A stretch of DNA of 64,000 bases. Source: Haemonchus contortus (Eukaryota; Nematoda; Chromadorea; Rhabditida; Trichostrongylidae). Below are positions 27,681-64,000 of this stretch, piece by piece. Under the pieces are notes generated by a model. It had not been told where the DNA came from. It saw only the letters and a program-made list of their open reading frames with translations, and ran no database searches. Each line of letters opens with the position of its first letter. Within the stretch, counting starts at the first letter, position 1. Both the position numbers and the translations under genes were made by a program. The stretch covers positions 10,492,899 to 10,556,898 of the forward strand of contig LS997567.1 in assembly GCA_000469685.2 (NCBI GenBank). The letters are read 5' to 3'.

Positions 27681-28560
27681 GCTAAACCTTTTTCGCGGAA
27701 ATCCTCCTCATTCTCTAGGTTGCTGTGTAGCATTGATGCTTTTGCAAGAAAGTAGCTAGTGCGGTGGCGCCAGTAAAAAGTGTTTTTTTGTAAAGCTAGG
27801 GTGCCATATTATTTCTCTTCTTAAATCTTAACTAGTGAAGTTTTGCGATCGTACTTGTATATTACGAATCAACTAAATCGAATAACTAGGTAGCTCGGAT
27901 CCGAGACGTTTCTTAACCGATCACAATTGTGCAATAATATTTTATCGCAATTCAATAAGTTATTCGAAACAAAGAAGTCAATATCACTAAGATGAGAGCG
28001 AGAGATATCAATATACAAAAATAAATGATGGACAGACCGACCCGATGTCCTTGACCCGATCCTATTTATATGCGGTGGGCGTGTCCAAATGCGTGACCAG
28101 GGGTACTTTTGCACTACCATCAGTAGGCGCGGATGTTTTGTCACGGATGATGCGCTTACTGTGAGTTAGTAAGCCGAAATACGTTGATTTTCCTACTATT
28201 ATTAGATGATTCCGATGGAACTGGCAAGTAATTCACCGCTGTTGGGCGATCATGTGAGATGTGTCTGGTGAATTCAACTAAGAGTTCAACAAACAACAGC
28301 GCAACAACGCTGTTCTTCGCAAAGCTGTGATTTGCGGTTTATTTCTGACCGAACCCCTAGGGAAGGCGGTTTGCTGACCTTATAACGGTTTTGGCCAATA
28401 CACCAAAAAATGTGGTGGCTTGCAGGTGGTTGGATGGCGCCTTTTTCAGTTAAGAGAGATTGTAGATCTCTCTGATAAACAAGTGATGTAGGTAATTCAG
28501 AGGGAATAGAGATTTATCCTAACAACCGGCAAATATAATACCATTCTTACCCAAAGATAG
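27681..28560. other. No gene recognised
   Basis: AT-rich sequence without long frames or repeat ends that I could match. Confidence 0.35.
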
Positions 28561-28584
28561 TCTCAAAACTTCAATCTGTTTCCT

Positions 28585-28812
28585 TCATCTCTCATTCTCA
28601 AGCGTTTGCTCACGCAAACTTTCTTCCAATTTCCTATTCTGCTGAATAAGATCTTCCATGGCCGTGCTTTTGTCGAGAAGACGAGTTAAAATAGTCTTCT
28701 CGTGCGAGGGAAGTTGTTTGTCAGACGTGTCTAATGGCGAACGGGAAGACGGTCGACATTTCACCGGAGGTCCCTGAAGGTTGGAGGGAGCAAGAGGAGT
28801 TACGGAATCCAT
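28585..28812 (-). CDS. Small coiled-coil ORF, unknown function
   Basis: A 75-codon minus-strand frame starts at an ATG with MDSVTPLAPSNLQGPPVKC and ends with ESLREQTLENER before a TGA. The second half has heptad-like spacing of Leu and Ile with many charged residues (TAMEDLIQQNRKLEESLREQ), which predicts a short coiled coil. The first half is Pro/Ser-rich. No homologue is recognised. It could be the first ORF or gag-like protein of a retrotransposon, because two tandem ~215-bp units sit just upstream (28835-29240). It could equally be an orphan exon. No splice sites were confirmed. Confidence 0.35.
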   Translation of the reverse strand: MDSVTPLAPSNLQGPPVKCRPSSRSPLDTSDKQLPSHEKTILTRLLDKSTAMEDLIQQNRKLEESLREQTLENER

Positions 28813-28834
28813 TGAATAAAAGGTAAGCACAGAT

Positions 28835-29240
28835 GATCAGGAAGGAATACACCTGATATGGAGGCTTAATGCCTGAATAGAAAAAATTGACCCCAGCCAC
28901 AGGAGTCTCGCTATCCAACACACTGAATTGATTGGTGATAGACCAGAAAGCCGCGAACCAGCGAAACGGCAACTGCCACGTGAGTGTTGAAAAAGCAGAA
29001 AGCACACCAAAGAAATTTGAAACCGATCAGCAAAAACAGAGACAAAGTATAGGAAAGAATACACCTGATACGCTAGCTGAATGCTTGAAACGAAATCGAC
29101 CCCAGCCACAGGAGTCTCGCTTTCCAAGTTCCAGTCTTTATTAGTGATTGATCAGAAAGACGCAAACCACCGAGACGACAAACTGCTTCCTGCCACGTGA
29201 GTATTGAAAAAAATAGTAGCAGAGCTTGTATTGAAGAAAA
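28835..29240 (-). repeat. Two tandem ~215-bp units upstream of the small ORF
   Basis: The segments 28835-29030 and 29050-29240 are diverged direct copies. Both contain GAATACACCTGATA, GACCCCAGCCACAGGAGTCTC and TGCCACGTGAGT followed by GTTGAAAAA or ATTGAAAAA. They lie directly 5' of the minus-strand ORF at 28585-28812 and may be duplicated promoter or UTR units. Confidence 0.65.
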
Positions 29241-29314
29241 TAAATGGTAGAAGTATACCTATTAAAAGGACATTAATGATAGTGACGAGGAGTGAATATC
29301 AGGAGAGGTGAAGC

Positions 29315-30005
29315 GTCAGCCAGTGGGGATTGCAGTGTTGGGTGCATATGCATTGTGCAAGGCTGCGTATGTAATGGATTTTCGAGCTATGAGGTTCCCG
29401 AACCGAAGATGGCGCAGAAATGTAAAGGTTGAAGAGTGGAAGAACTGGCACGTACGGCACGTAAACGTGAATGGCTTTGGTGATGATATAGTTCTAGCGA
29501 CCTCTTCTCATGCGCTGTATCAGCCCTAAATCTTTGGACATCCTGTGAAAAGAGTGAAATATTACGCCGATTGATATTTGATGACTATTTGAGCTCTAGT
29601 CACCACAATACCAATATTTGATATATGGTATGCAAATTTATTTCGTTCGAGACTTTTTTTCCTGAACCCTTCACTTTCTTACTGTCCTCTTCATTTAACT
29701 GCGACACACTCAATTACGAAGTGGAGAGCAGTGCGATGTTTAACTTTCTCATCTAATTAAGGTTACTTTGTACTGAAGTGTGCGATAACTTTCCACAACC
29801 CTCTAAGTGTATTTCGCAAGACGTCCTAACCATCTGCTACTTCCTTGAGCCTTCTTATGATATAGCTCCCCACGACTTTGTTAGAATGCTTTCCTGGGGC
29901 AAAAATCCACACTCCATATTCCGGTTCATATGATCGAAAAACACTTCGGATACCAATCTGACCCTGCTTTGACTCTACTGGAGGCGTAGAATACTCTGCT
30001 CCGGC
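29315..30005 (+). repeat. Dispersed repeat, copy 2
   Basis: Diverged direct copy of 13306-13905 (shared GATGGCGCAGAAATG, GAGTGGAAGAA, TTCCGGTTCAT and CTTCGGATACCAATCT). No conserved frame. Confidence 0.75.
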
Positions 30006-30442
30006 GTCACTTAACCCACGGCAAAACAAACATTTCCTTGGGGTGACTCTCCCATTCCCTTCCCTGGGCATTATTCATACGGCCCTCTAATTCTCCAGCA
30101 ATGGAGCACAGCATAGTTTGCGCGCCATTCTCAAAGGAGCACCATTTAACCTCTTGGCTGTTCCCTCCTCTCCTCTCTTCCTAGCGTTCTTTAGCCACGA
30201 GAGAAGCAAAAGGTGAGCTGTGCCGAAAATGCTCTACTTGACATTCCATGCTCAGACTGGGCCTAAAACTACACACGAGGGCGAAATTTCTTCAAATTTT
30301 TCTTGAGAAGTACAAATATCTATCTGCAATACGTATGGTATAAAAATGTTAAAACTCCTGGATAGCTTCTAACCTTGGTGTTTCGAAAATATCGCTTTCG
30401 GAAGTCGTTGTCACTTCCGCTAACCCACTACTTGATGCATAT

Positions 30443-30504
30443 GCAGGAACTCGCAGGGTTTTATCGCCAGCCGTTGCTGGCGATAAAACCCTGCGAGTTC
30501 CTGC
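30443..30504. repeat. Perfect 29-bp hairpin with a 4-nt loop
   Basis: Bases 30443-30471 are the exact reverse complement of 30476-30504, separated by CGTT. The stem has no mismatch. It sits about 265 bp upstream of the first recognised RPC1 exon. It is not flanked by a recognisable transposon end. Confidence 0.95.
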
Positions 30505-30769
30505 AAACATGAGTCAGGTGTACAAAGTTTCTCATTTTTTTCTAAAGGTTAATTAAGAGGAACCCTCATTGAAAGAGTGTAGGAGAGCATAATCTTATAA
30601 AAACGGACGTACCTTCTGCCCTCCACTTTCTGCTAAGATCTGTAGAAATTTTTTCGATTTCTCGTACTTACCGCATAAGGTATACATGCAGGCGATTAGT
30701 TTCACTTTTTTGAGTAGGGCCAAAATGAACAAGCAATATTCAATGGTATGTTTAATTCCTATTTTTCAG

Positions 30770-63157
<32,388 letters not shown>

Positions 63158-63239
63158 GTACTTTCTATTTCGCTTTCCTGGTTGGAAAAAGATCGCTGAT
63201 TGTTTTCGTACGGATTCTTCGAAGCTCTTGAATTCTATC

Positions 63240-63800
63240 CGTACCTGTTGGGCACCGCACACTAAAGCGTGCATCACATCAAAGAACGCATCAAACAAAA
63301 ATGATTTTTGATCTGAGCGCTTCACTCCAGAGAATCCAGCTTTAGGCTGTGGTGAGTTATGAGTTTTCCGAAAGTCCGAACTCCGCTTACCATGCATGAG
63401 TCTACTTTGTCCGATTTATTGACCTGCTCCTAGCCTTTGCTCACTTTCACTGTGTGGGCTTTTTGGAGCAAAATTATGGAGTTTTTCTCATTACACTGCC
63501 CATTCCGGCGAATGTGAGCCCATATGTTGGGTACTCGTGAGCTCATATGTGCCCTGAAGATCTTGCACGATGTCCTAACCATTCCTCAGGTGATACCGAA
63601 TTTCGGAACAGATAAACAGGCAGAAACTAATTTTTTGTATATAGTTAGTGGTGACCGATGACTTCATAATTAATGACTAATTATGATGACTTCATAGGTA
63701 CGATATTAGAATTTTTAAGGCGTCTTTGTACAGAGTTGTGATTTTTGGTCCTAGCCCCGCCCACTTCAGAGATTCGGCCACATTCCTTCCATTACCTTCC
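63240..63800 (+). repeat. Dispersed repeat, copy B
   Basis: Direct copy of 58225-58690, continuing into CCCGCCCACTTCAGAGATTC. It lies in the RPC1 intron after exon 12. Confidence 0.72.
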
Positions 63801-64000
63801 TGCGGGCGTTCTAGAACGTTTTTGAATGGAGTTAGGAATTTGATAGAATTTAAAATGCCTCCCTCTCCCTCTGATCTGATACCGCCTGAATGATTTCTGA
63901 TATTGCCTCTTAGCGCAAGCCCTCACTTTGTGAATTTGACCACATCTATGGCCTCTAACCACTTATCTTCCACGTTATACACTGAGCTGAATAATGGTAC

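Noticed and set aside
30686..30745. Possible upstream RPC1 coding ending at a GTATGT donor
   Set aside because: It would require a 24-bp intron and does not resemble the RPC1 N-terminus.

Overview
This is eukaryotic DNA and almost certainly nematode. The one host gene I can recognise has short introns of about 58-115 bp mixed with multi-kilobase ones. The LINE, Penelope-like, BEL/Pao, mariner and Tc1-type sequences look like those of parasitic strongylid worms, so hookworm (Ancylostoma/Necator) is my best guess. The species is an inference, not a match.

The only host gene I can support is the largest subunit of RNA polymerase III (RPC1/POLR3A), on the + strand. Twelve exons run from 30770 to 63157. 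They join in frame and cover roughly residues 60-540 of a protein of about 1,390 residues, from the N-terminal zinc clamp to just past the NADFDGD catalytic loop. The first ~60 codons were not found. The gene continues beyond the right edge. Its introns include one of 15.4 kb, and almost all of their length is transposon-derived.

Layout. 1-12050: a satellite of ~116-bp subunits. It flips orientation near 3750 and is split by a decayed LINE at 8.4-11.57 kb. 12-20.4 kb: no recognised gene; it holds a dispersed repeat, four ~700-bp copies of a foldback family and a minisatellite-bearing Helitron-like element. 20.5-21.8 kb: a nearly intact mariner inserted in a (TA)n tract. 22.7-30.7 kb: minisatellite, a decayed BEL/Pao element, SINE-like repeats, a small coiled-coil ORF and a perfect hairpin. 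30.8-38.3 kb: RPC1 exons 1-8, with a Penelope-like retroelement between long inverted repeats in intron 2 and a nested MITE/Tc1 in intron 3. 38.4-41.8 kb (intron 8): TTAA-flanked ends enclosing a DD37D mariner and a 1.5-kb foldback. 42.1-57.6 kb (intron 9): a LINE split by later insertions, tRNA-like and Helitron-like repeats with a nested Tc1, and a second hairpin. 57.6-64 kb: RPC1 exons 10-12 among SINE-like and Helitron-like copies.

No operon or defence system is present. The window is one essential gene colonised by nested mobile elements. The points most worth checking are the hairpins with 3-4 nt loops, the Penelope element with a possible hammerhead motif, the orientation flip in the satellite, and the GC donor in RPC1.
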